A stretch of 64,000 nt of DNA from Juglans regia (Eukaryota > Streptophyta > Magnoliopsida > Fagales > Juglandaceae), in the NCBI RefSeq assembly GCF_001411555.2, contig NC_049901.1, positions 41,138,964 through 41,202,963 of the forward strand. Direction: 5' to 3'. Under the pieces are notes generated by a model. That model saw only the letters and a program-made list of their open reading frames with translations, searched no databases and had not been told where the DNA came from. Below, piece by piece: positions 1 to 11,870 of the stretch; within the stretch, counting starts at the first letter, position 1; each line of letters opens with the position of its first letter. The translations under genes and the position numbers were made by a program.

Positions 1-40
1 AGGAGGTGTGATAGGAGATGCGTGCTCTTTCCCTTTCTCC

Positions 41-109
41 ATTAGAATACTTTGTTGGAAGAGGAGCCACTATAGACTTATTAATTTTGTTGATCAGTGC
101 TTGAATGTC
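41..109 (-). pseudogene. NEK-type protein kinase exon, partial (relic or edge-truncated)
   Basis: Read on the minus strand, a good acceptor (..TTGTGCAG, AG at 111-110) is followed by an open frame starting DIQALINKINKSIVAPLPT. This matches the conserved C-lobe segment of plant NIMA-related (NEK) kinases, which normally continues YSG-FRGLVKSMLRKNPE. Here similarity stops after KYS (about position 44) and the frame runs into unrelated residues with no GT donor visible before the window edge. No other kinase exon is recognisable on its 5' side (110-1100). It is therefore either a detached gene fragment or the first visible exon of a gene continuing to the left. The family match is convincing; status as a functional exon is not. 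Confidence 0.4.
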
Positions 110-111
110 CT

Positions 112-497
112 GCACAAGAATAAGAGTGTAAACTGGAAATTAATCCAATACAATCACTAAATAGACAGGACAAAGCTTTTAACATACTTGGGATTCCAAA
201 TCCAAGCAATGGAAAAAAGAACTTCAAATATTTGAAACTTCTTAAAAATCTCAAACTAAGTTCATAACAAGTTGATATTCTAAATTCTAGAAATGCTAAA
301 CATAGATAGAACTTTAAACAACTAATTTTTCATTGACAGCTCTACTTCCCCTTTCCCACCAGTCATGTGATGTTTTTATGTTCTTCAATCGTTTTAACCC
401 TTCAATCAAGATATATTGTGGAAAACGTTGCCATAATATGATTTCCAACTCAATTATGAGATCCATAATGAAATGAAAGTTCATTAGTAAGGAGGTA
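112..497. other. intergenic, no gene seen
   Basis: AT-rich sequence between the NEK-like fragment and the tandem duplication. I see no exon-like frame and no repeat with clear ends. Confidence 0.4.
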
Positions 498-653
498 TTG
501 AGGAATCAAGACTCTTATAGAAGTGATTTTCCCAATAGCCTATAGCACAATTAAAAGGCATATCAAAGTGAGATTTTGAGGAATCAGGACTCTTCTAGAA
601 GTGATTTTCCCAATAGCCTATAGCACAATTAAAAGGCATATCAAAGTGAGATT
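498..653. repeat. 78-bp tandem duplication, two copies
   Basis: Units 498-575 and 576-653 each begin TTGAGGAATCA and end GTGAGATT. They differ at only two positions (A/G after AATCA and A/C in CTTnTAG). The repeat is non-coding. The near identity points to a recent local duplication by slippage or unequal exchange. Confidence 0.9.
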
Positions 654-1864
654 ATGGGCAATAATAAGCATTATTCTCTCATTCAAGGAAATCCTTTACC
701 TAATTTAAGCTTGATGTAATCTTCTCTCTAGAAGAAACATTGGCAGTGAGTAGCCCATAGCTGGGAAACAAAACAGGATATTCAAAGAAGCATGAGGCAT
801 GGCAGAGAAAATATGAAACATTATTCAAAGAAGCAAAAGGCATGACATCCATAAGCATGCGGGCATAACAAGTGCGCATCACATAGAAAAATATGAATTC
901 ACCAGCCCATCTAACACATACTAGTTCATTCCACGGTGGGCAACTCTTTTAGAGGAAAAGCTCCTCTCTTTTTCACTCATCATGGCTTATATTTAACCCA
1001 TTTTTACGAGGGTTTTAACACTGAATCATGCTATTTTTTTTGTACATTCAGATAGTTCACATTTTTCCCTCTAAAAAATTTTTGTTGCAAAAATATAATA
1101 AATAAATGTGTTTTTGTACACTTACTTCAAATCAATCTCACCATCGCGTGCAGATGAAGAGATTTGGGGAAGGCTTCGTTGAGAAAGAGATTTGGAGAGA
1201 CAGAGGGGAGCGACTATATGAAGTGGGAAGGGAGGGAAGTGAGCTGGGAAGGGAGATGCGGGCTGGGAGGGAAACAGAGGGAGACGAGACTGGGTTTTCC
1301 TTTTCTTTTTATTTTCTAAATTTACTTAAATGCCCCTGCTTCTGCCATGTCATCTCTCGGTGCACAAGTGGTACGCAGAATGGCTTGTACCTAGCAGAAT
1401 TGAAAGTTTAAATGGAAAAATAGGTAAATTGTGGGTAAAAAATATAATTTTTCTAAAATAAATTTAGGAAGTCTATCTTACTCGAGAATATTTTGGGGGT
1501 CTTATTCGAGGGCTCTAGCTACGCTCTAGCAAAAGAAAAAGAGCCATTTGGAGGGCTGGGGGGATGGGTGATGGTGAGTTGAACAAAAGCTTTGCCAGCT
1601 CCTCTACATTGGTGAATAGGATTTGAAAAACCTGCATCTTGTTTGTTCCTTTTAGTTGTTATTATTGAATATTGAGTAGACATTTTATACATACTTTACA
1701 CAGAAATAGAAAAGAAAAGAAAAATCCTCAGATGCATGAAATTAATGAATAAATATGCATGATTAGGCTGTTCTTTTGCATTACAGCTTTGGCCAAGAAA
1801 ATATTCGGCTTAATTGTGTTGTCATTTAACTTCCATCCAAATGCGATGGTAATCAAAGTGTTTA

Positions 1865-1866
<2 letters not shown>
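654..1866. other. intergenic, no gene seen
   Basis: AT-rich stretch with a purine-rich patch at about 1150-1290 (GGGAGG/GAGAGA runs). Short open frames here have low-complexity composition and no recognisable domain. Confidence 0.4.

Positions 1867-1919
<53 letters not shown>
1867..1919. repeat. (CT)n microsatellite, about 26 units
   Basis: Uninterrupted CT dinucleotide run. It inflates a spurious Leu-Ser open frame on the plus strand. Confidence 0.95.
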
Positions 1920-1927
<8 letters not shown>

Positions 1928-4529
1928 AGTTCTTTTTAAGAGTCATTTTGCCTGGACCTCCAGGCATCATGATATTTGTCTGCGCGGACAAGTTTACAGG
2001 AAATTAGTCTTTTGGTTAGTTAGTGTTATGTCAAGTCAGATGGGTTGGTTCCGGTGAATTTATGTCCCAAAAATGGGTGAACCATTTATGACCTTGTGGA
2101 TTATTTCGGCCTTTATTATTTCAACCTTTTAGAAAGTGAAAAAAGCATTTTCCATTCACTTGTTGCTGAGAAAATTTATTTGGGAGGTTCGAGGAGGTAA
2201 GCATTAAGCATCCTGCATCAGCATATGTGAACAGAGGAGCATCATATTTACAGTGACAGTAGGGCATAATGGTACTATGAGAGAGAGAGAGAGAGAGGGC
2301 ACAACAACTGGAGCTTGTGAAGAAAGACGTGTTCTTGTCTCCACAAGCTGACAAGTGACTTTGGCCAAATTGCCATGCAGGATTGAAACATTACCCATCA
2401 CCCCCAGTCTTCCCCCACATTGCAATAAATTTATATATCTTTGCATTTCCTCAACCCTGATTTCATGGCAAAATGTCTGTGAGAGATATTACATCTCCAA
2501 CGACCAATTTCTCCGAGAGATCCGCCAAGAGAACGGTCAAGAAAGTTCAAATGACCACTTCAAACATGCAGAAGAAAAAAGAAATAGTTGCAAGAAACAA
2601 AAAAACTCTAGCTCTAGACTGCATGACAACAACATATTCGAACAAATTAAACAAAATAAGACCAATAAATAAAAAGAGCAAATTCGTAAAGTGAATCAAA
2701 TACAGTAGTGATACATACGAAAGTGCATGTTCTCTATTAAAAGGGGGCTAGGCCAATATGGCCCGCTGAGCTTTAAGAAAATCTCACTTATGATCGGTAG
2801 AACGTGGGTGTCTTTTTGTCCCTCTTTAATGAAGAGTTTCAAAGATAACCACAATGCATAATTCTGCTGCAAACGACACACATGGGACTGAAAATACAAT
2901 ATTTATTAAAGTTCATTTAGAAAGCTATAGAAGAAGAGCCAGCTTTTGACCTCAGTCTACAGTCCTAAGAAGGAGAGACCAAGACTTGAGTGAAAGGGAG
3001 TCCTAGGATCTGGTGAAGAAAGAAGAAGGAAAAATGCAATGGCTTAAGGCGTGGGGGAATCTGTTTGGGTGGTGGCACGCGAACTTATCGCCTCAAATCA
3101 TGAGTGTGTAAGAAAGAGAGGGAATAGAGTGTTTTTTTTATTAAAAAAAAAAAGCCCTTTTAATAAAAGAGTCTTTTGCACTTCCCAAAAATCTTTGAAG
3201 GAGAATAAGAAAGTGGACCTTTTTGAATAAAAGAAAGAGTGGGGGTGGTGAAGAGAAAAGGGCAAGCAAAACCCAAGGGCAATGTCTCCTAATGCAGGCC
3301 CAAGGCAGGGCTTTTTTAGCGCCGGTGTCCCCGCTTTGGGTTGTTGCCTATTTCGCCCCTTTGCTTTGTGCTAAAATGTGTCTGTGAAAGCTAGCAACTT
3401 TGTGCGTAAACCCTTCCATTCCCGAACTTCTTTCCAGACAAATCCCCTTCGCTGACATTCTGCACTCCTGTTCCCAAGATTCACTCTCTCTCTCTCTCTC
3501 TCTCCAAACGAAAAGGCAAAGACAAACACGTACTTTGACCATCTTTTGCTTCTACATATAGTGATATAGATTGTTAATAGCTATTTCGGAACCTAATACT
3601 ACGTTGTACGTACATCCTACCTCGGATGGTATAATCTCGGTGCTTTAGTTTAGACGAGGGATACTATTTATAAAAAGCTAATAACCCTGGCCTTTTTTAT
3701 ACCTGAATAGCTTCACTTCTAGTTAAATTTGAATGTCTGATCACTTACAAACTGGGCATGGTACGATAAATTATTTTCCATTTTCACATACAAATTCATT
3801 TTTGTATTCGAGTGGATGGGGTTTGTTGGAAAAACTGTTTTTAGAGGTTACAAATAAAGCCAACCATCTTATTCTCTGCAGTATATAAATAATTCAGATA
3901 CAAGCATGATACAAAAAGGTGAGGGTTAGAATAACAATGGAAAAAGATAGCAGTACAATGAAAAGGAGTTGTTTGGGTTTTCAGGTGGAGAATATTTCAG
4001 GTGCATGCGCAAGAAGGTGGAGTTTGATTTCATTGAGTACAAATTAAGCATGGCAAACCCTAAAGTAAGTTGTGCTCCCCCATGACATCATTCCACTCAC
4101 CTTCTTCACCTTCCCATCCCGAGGCAGAACCTACCAGTATACATTCTCTACCTTTCCACCCTTTGCTCTTCAGTACTCCATTCCTCTCTCTCTCTCTCAT
4201 GGCGATGGTCATTCTTAGTTATACTTTCCCTCCCTCTCATATTGATCTCCTCAATGTAGATCAGTTAATGTTTCTGTGGCTTAAAATGTGTGGACCATGG
4301 TCATTATATCTCTTTGGATCATAGTACTTAATTCTAAGCAAATGCCTGTTCTAGCTTCATATTTAAGCATTTCTTTTTTGAAACCCGCTTTCATACTTTG
4401 GTTGTTTTCTGTTATTACTGTTTCATACATACATATATGTATATATTGATGACATGCACACATTCATACATATATACATACATACATATGTTGGAAGTGT
4501 CTTGCATGTGTCACTATTTTAGGAGCTAC

Positions 4530-4538
<9 letters not shown>
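1920..4538. other. intergenic with short microsatellites
   Basis: No gene recognised. Short (GA)n at 2279-2298 and (CT)n at 3484-3504. Small open frames around 2121-2694 and 4070-4650 lack codon structure or known domains. Confidence 0.4.

Positions 4539-4560
<22 letters not shown>
4539..4560. repeat. (TG)n microsatellite
   Basis: Eleven TG units directly preceded by an AT run. Confidence 0.9.
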
Positions 4561-4561
<1 letters not shown>

Positions 4562-5157
4562 AACCCGTATCATGTCATGCATCAGAGCCTTGATCTATAG
4601 AAATACAATAATGATTCGAAGACCCACTACTGGGGTTAATATATATTGAACAGTATTAGAACTTTATATGCACTTTTCCTTCTTGTTTTCTTTCTGATCA
4701 TCAGCATCGATCCTTCTTATAGCTAGCGAAAGGACATAATCACAACAAATGCATGCATTGAAAATGACACGATTTGCTTGCACAATATAAATCATGATTT
4801 GGAGATCCCACTTCACCATTAATTACACATTATCCTTCAACCACTTCTGACTTCCTCCACCAGGCAGCGACTTCCCTACCATGGGTATAAACAAAATTAT
4901 CTCTTTAGGCTGAAAATGGGACCATATATATCTGGTACGTACTATTCTTTAGTGAAGTGCTTTTTTTCCTTTCTGGTTGCTAACCTGCTACCAGGCTGGC
5001 CAGCGAGCATGAAAAGCCCACAAGACCTCTGCAAACTCTTTAGTCCACATGGCTTGATCAGAAGATCGGCATGCATTCATGGAGGAAGCTAGAACTTTTG
5101 CTTTGTGCTGTGCTCTCTTTTCTATAAGAGAGAGGACGTTGGTGTGGATGCTTGGGG

Positions 5158-5260
5158 AGCAAAGAAAGCGATGTTGGTGAGGTTCAATCCGATGACTACT
5201 TTACGAGTGCAAGTCGTAAGAGACATTTCAGATTGAGCCGCGCCAATATCACTTTCAATA
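5158..5260 (+). ncRNA. MIR171: MIR171 microRNA precursor hairpin
   Basis: The 3' arm holds a miR171-family mature sequence at 5230-5250 (core TTGAGCCGCGCCAATATC, preceded by AGA as in the known AGATTGAG variant). The 5' arm holds the matching passenger strand at 5169-5189 (core GATGTTGGTGAGGTTCAATC). The arms pair along their length with a few mismatches and G-U pairs: GAAAGCGATGTTGG opposite CCAATATCACTTTC. The stem continues through TTTACGA/TCGTAAG to a small loop (about GTGCAA). In other plants miR171 directs cleavage of HAM/SCL6-type GRAS transcription factor mRNAs. A CTATAA box lies at about 5120, very close to the hairpin, so the true transcription start is uncertain. Exact Dicer-like cut sites cannot be fixed from sequence alone. 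Confidence 0.9.
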
Positions 5261-5600
5261 ATATGATCAGTTCCTCGATCAATTGCTTTCCCTCTCGATC
5301 CCAGCCTGATCGGTTTCTCTTCAGACCTTGCATGGTTTAGCTGCTCTCATATTCGATCAATTTTACATTTTTGCATACTATGGCAATTTTTATTTTTTTT
5401 TGTCTTAATGATCATGAGACCAGAATTAGTTTTCCATATTCTTTGGAAGTAATTAAATATTATATGTGTATTTTTTTAAAATGTGTGTATGCTATTGTAT
5501 GTTAATTGCATTATTAGCAGTTATTTCAGTTGTAGAAACCCATATTCCGTCGAAATGATATCTTGATCAACAAGTGATGATCTTCAAGATATTTCACTTT

Positions 5601-5790
5601 GGAAGTGTTACACCATGTGAAAGATATCTTATAAAAGTAAATCCACAAATTGACATGACTTCATATGATATATATGTTAGATCTAGTACGTATTTTATAA
5701 TAAAAGTAATTTTATATATATTACATCAAATCTCGTCAGTTTATAAATTTACTTATATGAAATCTCTTTGTATCTAAAACATTTGATCTA
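5601..5790. mobile_element. palindromic MITE, family 1
   Basis: About 190 bp with long imperfect terminal inverted repeats (GGAAGTGTTACAC at the left; the complement of the right end reads GATCAAATGTTTTAGATAC). Flanked on both sides by TATTTCACTTT (5590-5600 and 5789-5799), which contains a 9-bp target duplication. Same family as the copies at 37255 and 37582. Confidence 0.7.
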
Positions 5791-5881
5791 TTTCACTTTT
5801 TAATAATTTCTGTTATAAAGAAATGTACATAGTCGTGTTATAACTCTGAACGTATACTGCATGCAGTTTCTAAAGTAGAAA

Positions 5882-5904
5882 TCTCTCTCTCTCTCTCTCT
5901 CTCT
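5882..5904. repeat. (CT)n microsatellite
   Basis: Uninterrupted CT run in non-coding sequence. Confidence 0.9.
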
Positions 5905-6640
5905 GCTCTAATTTATCTATAAAACAATGGCTTTTTAATTTGTTGAATGGTAATTAATTAGGATCATTGAATTTTAGTGTGCATAAGTATTGAACTAATT
6001 AAGAGGAATTTTATTCATATTTTTTAACCATGTACCATGATCATTTCGTCGTTTCTTGATCATCACCTGTTATCAAAGGATTAAAAAAGAAAATAAATAA
6101 TATTTTCTTGAGCTAAAGTCTCATTCCTTTTCAACTAAAAATTAAGCAAAATTAAAAAATAGAAGTAGTTTCACGGATCTGGGGGGCCGGCCAAAGATTT
6201 TTTCCTAGCCTATCGAATCTATTCATGCATGCATGCCCCATGTATATATCTTATGTCTAATTTATTCTTAACGTCTAGCTTCGATCTGTCCATAATTAAT
6301 TAAGTTAATTTAAAATTAATTTTGTAACACGATAACATGTTCTGATTGGTCATCGTGGTCATAGTACTATTTTTTGTCAAATACATGAATATATAGCTAT
6401 AATATTATAGTCTAAACACTTTCGTAAAGAAAGAGAAGAGGAAAAAAAAAGAAGTTAAACAAAGAAAATGTACGTCTAGAACTTTAATATTGTCCCCCTA
6501 TTGGACATATAACCGTACGTCTCCGTCTTCAAAGCCTGGCCAACCAACAAAGAAAGAAAATACAAAGTCTCTCTGACTCTTTGACCTCTTCTGAATTCCT
6601 CACAGTCATAGAATGTGTAAAGCGGCCAAGATCACGACCC
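5905..6640. other. intergenic upstream of the SNRNP25-like gene
   Basis: AT-rich sequence without a recognisable gene. It probably contains the distal promoter of the gene starting at 6851. Confidence 0.4.
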
Positions 6641-6649
6641 AAACCCTAA
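6641..6649 (+). promoter_or_regulatory. telo-box (AAACCCTAA) upstream of the SNRNP25-like gene
   Basis: AAACCCTAACCC lies about 200 bp before the start codon. In other plants telo-boxes are common in promoters of translation, RNA-processing and cell-proliferation genes, which fits a spliceosomal protein. A chance match of this length cannot be excluded. Confidence 0.45.
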
Positions 6650-6850
6650 CCCTTGCCAGCTAAAGAAAAAAATGGTTTTGTCCATCAATTAATTAATTCG
6701 GGCTCTGATCAGGAAAAAGATAAAATATATTATATATGGCTCTAAAATGAAAAATCAGAAAATCTTCTTTGGAATGGTATATCAAAGCTAGCTGCAGGTA
6801 GGAATCGGATTTTTTGGCGTAATATATACTTACGTACTGATCAGGGCATC

Positions 6851-8190
6851 ATGAGGCCGGAAGGACTCTCCGGAGGCACAGGAAGGTGGCGTTTCATCTC
6901 TTCACTGAGTGTTTGGAAGATTTTCTCATACCAAAGCCTGCCTCAACAGCCGCTCAAACTCTCTGTTCTCAAATTGGATGGCTCCTGTTTTGGTAAAGAT
7001 TTTTTTTTCCCCTCATGATTGTATATATATTCATGAAATATTATCATGTATACAATGATCATGCCATCATGCATGCATGCATGTAGCTGGGACGGACCTG
7101 TGTATGCAGTTTAATGCATGCGTGTATGTTTGAGTACAGAATATGCATGTATTTATATATCATGTACGTATAAGATTGTTAATTTTGAATGTAATTACAA
7201 TTTAGAAAAATTTTAATGCATGTCAAGCAGAATTGCTAGTTGAAAGGACGGCGACAGTAGCAGAACTGAAAGAGGCAGTGGAGGAGGTTTTCAGTCGTTC
7301 ACCAGATGATCATGGAGAAATTCAGATTTCATGGTATATATATATATATATATGGTTGTCATTGATCTTGTTTGTGTGTGTGTGTGTTATCCATGTAATT
7401 AATACTCTGGAACAACGTCATGGTAAATTAATACTCTCAACTTTAAATTTTTAAAACTTCTAAAAACAGCATTAATATTTGTGTACAGGACTCATGTATG
7501 GACTCATTTTTGCTTATGCTACCAAGGTCAGAAGCTAGTAGATGATAAAGCATATATCCGACTGTATGGAATCAAGGATGAGGATCAGGTGCAGGCTTAT
7601 ATATTTTTCACCTAGCTAGCTTCCTGCTGGTACTGGGAGTTTAAGAATATATATTAGCTAGCCACTTAATTATATAAGGATATTTTATGGTTTCTTGAAA
7701 CGTACTCTCTGATGCTAATTCCTTTCTAAGCTGCAAATAGAAAAATATTTCTATACATATTGTTTAGAATGTTGATTACTTATATATATATATATATATA
7801 TATTAATTTTGAGTAAAACTAGATAAAATTTTAAGGTGTACAAGTCTCAATACAGTTCATGACGTACTCTCTTGAAAAAAATGGGACCCAATATTATAAA
7901 TTAAAAAATAAATTTTTTTTATGCGAATCTTAGATTTGTCCAATTTTTTTGAATGGAGTGCACGGATTGATCGAGCTTGTATCACAATAATTTACTCATG
8001 TGAATGCATATGGGATCATATTAGATCAATTGCTGATTAGATATTTTCCTACCCTTTTTGGCCTATGATATGCTTGCTTTTTATAATTGGCTAATATTTT
8101 TATCTTTATTTTTATTTTTTTTTCTGGAACAAACAGATTTATTTTGTCCGGCATCTTTCAATTAACTATGGCCAGGAAAAAGGCTCGTAG
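6851..8190 (+). CDS. U11/U12 snRNP 25 kDa-like protein (ubiquitin-fold)
   Basis: Four exons, 6851-6992, 7231-7333, 7489-7588 and 8137-8190, join in frame to encode 132 residues; all introns have GT donors and CAG acceptors. The ATG at 6851 is the first in its frame after a stop at 6743. The N-terminal part (PLKLSVLKLDG) is the first ubiquitin-like strand. It is followed by ELLVERTATVAELKEAVEEV, then W-HVWTHFCLCYQGQKL, IRLYGIKDEDQ and IYFVRHLS. This order is diagnostic of the SNRNP25 family, the U11/U12 25 kDa protein of the minor (U12-type) spliceosome. The length fits the compact members of the family. Plants also carry SNRNP25-like ubiquitin-fold paralogues of unknown role, so assignment to the true U11/U12 subunit is likely but not certain. 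Exon 1 could have an upstream non-coding partner exon. Confidence 0.78.
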
Positions 8191-10783
8191 GGGTAGGATG
8201 AATCTGGCAGAATGATCACTTCATATATATATGCACAGCTTTTTTGAAGTCTTCTCTACAAGATCCACATCATGAATTAGTCGGCCTCTACTAGTTCATA
8301 TCATGTGTGTACTGTGGAAATTAAAGCATGCAGCTTCTAGGCCATTCTCTATCATCATGAGTTGGCACGAGTACGTACGGAAATGGAAAAATGGATGAAA
8401 GATGATCGATCATGATTCTCTAGAGGTTGAGTTTAGGGTCCAGATGAAGAGAGAAATAAGTTCAAAGGTGAATCGTAAGGAGAATACTGTTCATGAAGAT
8501 CATCACAAATGCTACTTCAAATCGCCAATTTTTATGAAATCTATGGCAGGGGCTAATTCAGATCAGGATCTGGAATTCAAGTGATTGAAAATTGGCAAAC
8601 TTCTTCAAGGCTGCATGTTCTTCATGCTCCAAATTGCGCGCGGTGCGAGGAAGAAGTGATCAGATCACGAAGATGCTGCATGCAACTAGCTAGCCTAGCT
8701 AGCTGGATTCACTACAACGGAAATATGCTTTTATGGACATAGATTTTTGGTACGTAGTAAAAAAACCAATACATTGTCGTAGTGACTGGTCCTTTCGGAG
8801 GGCTTTGTACACGACCACGAGGGTCGATCGATCGGGTCGCCATTAATGATGATCATATCCTCAGCTGAGTATATGAGCTGCGCGCACGGGAGATCGAAGT
8901 ACTGCTGGGGCGAAACTACGTACACGTACGTACGTTTTAAGAGCAATAAACATGTTTGGAAGACCCTTTATCGCTAGGCTTACAAAATGGTTCTGGCATC
9001 CACCAAATACTTCATTGACTACAATTTTCTACTACTTTTTTTAGGCTTACTACTGCTAAGTGCTTGGTACGTTCGAGCACTAGCTAGCTAGTCAAAGATT
9101 ATATATATTTAATTTGATTCGGAAATAGAAGCAAGTCGATTAAATTACTATTCGCGAAGGCATTTATAGTATTTCAAACACTTGATCTTTAATTACTTCT
9201 TTTGGTCATCGACTCATGAACAGCATAATTTGCTTAAAATTTTCATTGATCATAAAGCAATAATCATCATAGATCATCACATCTTTAAGACTACTTATTC
9301 ATCAAGATGATCGAGAAGTACTTCTGCTGCATAAAATTATGAGAATCATTCTCAACATAGTATATAATAACAATACTCCTTATAATCTCCCTGATCTCAA
9401 AGTGCTTCATTGTTGTTCTCCTAGTTTGGATCTGCGCGCTCTCGTGCGTGAGGAGGCCCTCATGCCCATAAATTGCCCAAGTCGATATTTTTATGCAAAA
9501 ATAAATAAATGAATGCATTGAAACCATCAATTCAAGGGGGCCGGCTTTGTTGTTTTCAAGAGATCAGAGCATCGCATCGGCCTTAATTTATCTTAGCATC
9601 CGTTAGGACCATTGCCATCTAATTTCTTGCTAATCAAAACAACCCCCTGCCAGATGAAGTCTTCATGAGCTAGGTAGGACTCTAAGAATAATCTACATAG
9701 AAATATATATATTATGGGCTGGTGGAGCGGTGAGCAATTTCTAAAAGGAATCAGGATAAGGTTCTCTGATCAAGATGGAGTTACTTTGCTCGGTACATCC
9801 GTACCATAGAAGTTGCTGGATTAGGAGATATATGAATATATATATTTATATATTCTCCAATTGAAACTAATAATTAGCTTGTTGGACTCTCACTGGATTA
9901 CGCCTTAATTCTCCAACTTATTTCGTAGACTCACAGCTTGAAGAAAATTGCTTGAAATTTCCATGATCAACAAGCTGGAGGCCAGGTAGGGCACCGATCG
10001 AGCTGTATTAATGTTGCCTGCTTCCGATGTTTTAATTTTGAATATGGTCATGATTACACCTGCATCGAGCTGGATGTTTATTAATATCATGAAATTAATG
10101 ACGTCAGGGTAGCAATTGAAATGATGGCTAATGGTCACGTAATAGCACGATATTAGGTGACTTATATCATATATATATATATAGTTCTTACTGATCTTCT
10201 TGCAATAGCAGATCGATCATTATGATGATCTGTACGTACCCTATGAGAGAAAAAAAAAAGGGAAAAAAAGTAGATCATGCAAGGGTCGACATGTCTAACC
10301 ATTTTCACCAAAAGAAAACACACAAAATCCGACAATCATGCAAAAGGGAGGCAATTAAACATACTTTAATTAGTTTTGAAAGATCGATACAATTCGGACT
10401 GTTCAACCAGACTATACTCGATCGACATTTCTTCATTTGAAAGGCACATCTTTGACCTACGTACCAGGACTTGCACAATAAAGGCATGCAGCATGCTAGC
10501 AGCTTGTCTCAATTTATAATTTCCCAGCTGGGGGAATATTCACCAAAGTGCATGCTAATTTCTTTCTTTCAACTTATTCTTTTTCCTTTTTTATTTTTTT
10601 GTAACGAGGTAATTAAGGAGATCGAGACCCTTTATTGTTTCCTTGCGTGAAAACATTACAAAGAAGACGTCGACACTCTCAAGTACTGGGGAATTGCTTG
10701 GCAAGGGTATAATTGATGTTGTTCACCAGCTGATAGCAATAAAGGAAGCTAAGCTAAAGAGTGATACGTCCCACAAAAAGTAA
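8191..10783. other. intergenic, no gene seen
   Basis: AT-rich and rich in short palindromic words (GCTAGC, GCATGC, GTACGT). Open frames at 8402, 8731, 9291 and 9905 show no domain and no splice-supported extension. Confidence 0.4.
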
Positions 10784-11128
10784 TCCTGGTTAAGCCTTGA
10801 AGTAACATATTGAAGAAGAATTCCAGTTGGTATAATTAAACTGAATTTAATATCTAAATATCCAACTCTCAAATCACTAAACTCATTTAAACTTAAAACT
10901 TCTTTATACATGGAACCCACAACCTTTTTCAATTCAACACCTCTTTACATGCGAGACCTATAACATTTTTCAACTTCTCATAAATACATCTAAACTTATC
11001 TTAACATTCAAACACATATAAACTTATCTTAAGTTGGCTCCACAAAATCCACTTCACCATTTCAACTCATTACTATTCATAAGAACTCAATTTATCTCAA
11101 CTCAATTCAACATCCAAACGGGATAAGA
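10784..11128. mobile_element. CTCAACTCA-type MITE remnant
   Basis: The right side carries the family hallmark CTCAACTCAATTCAACATCC followed by AAACGGGA. It is related, in inverted orientation, to 32366-32630. Ends are approximate and no clean target duplication was found. Confidence 0.45.
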
Positions 11129-11870
11129 AGACTAAAATTAACTAAAAGAGATCCCAGTGCTCTTATATATAGCACAGCTAAAAGATACAAAGGCTGGACG
11201 TTTTCCTCGTTGCTGGAGAAAAGAATTTAAGGCTAATTTGACATTTTAAAAAAAACATGCTAAGGAAAAATAAATGCCACATGCCACATATATTTATGCT
11301 GTGCTTTCTTTTATGAATGAGATATTTATGCTATATTTGGTAAATTTCTGGAACGGTATGAAATTATAATGCGAGTTCTGACTTGAATGACACTTCTTAT
11401 GCCATGAGATCAATTGAATCAGGGCAAGGTTCTCTGATCAAGATCCACTAGAAACAAGAGTTGCCTACCAATAAGAAAACGAAGGCGTATATAATACCTT
11501 AACTAACATCTTATAGAAGAATGCAAGTCCCAGAAATCAAAGCAATTGGAAAAATCAGGTGGTTGCAAAGAACAACTTGGAAATGATAAGTTTTATCTAA
11601 TTACAGTATATAGCTCAATTACAACACAGGCAAATCGCGACGAATGTTCTAAATTGATGGTTAGCACTCTAATGTAAGGGCCTAGGAAAAGGAAAACTGA
11701 TGTACCTTTCCTCTCCCGTTGTCCCTGCTGCTCTGGCAAGTTTCAAACACCCAAAAATTATACAAGCTTGAAATATGTTCGTGACAATTACCCAGTTGAA
11801 AGAGATGGCACGCGGCGAGCCTTTGTTTTATCAAATAGTACTTGAGCCAATCAGGAGAATTGGCTGCCCA

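Noticed and set aside
1759..2007. Open frame with a Leu-Ser repeat
   Set aside because: Created entirely by the (CT)n microsatellite at 1867-1919.
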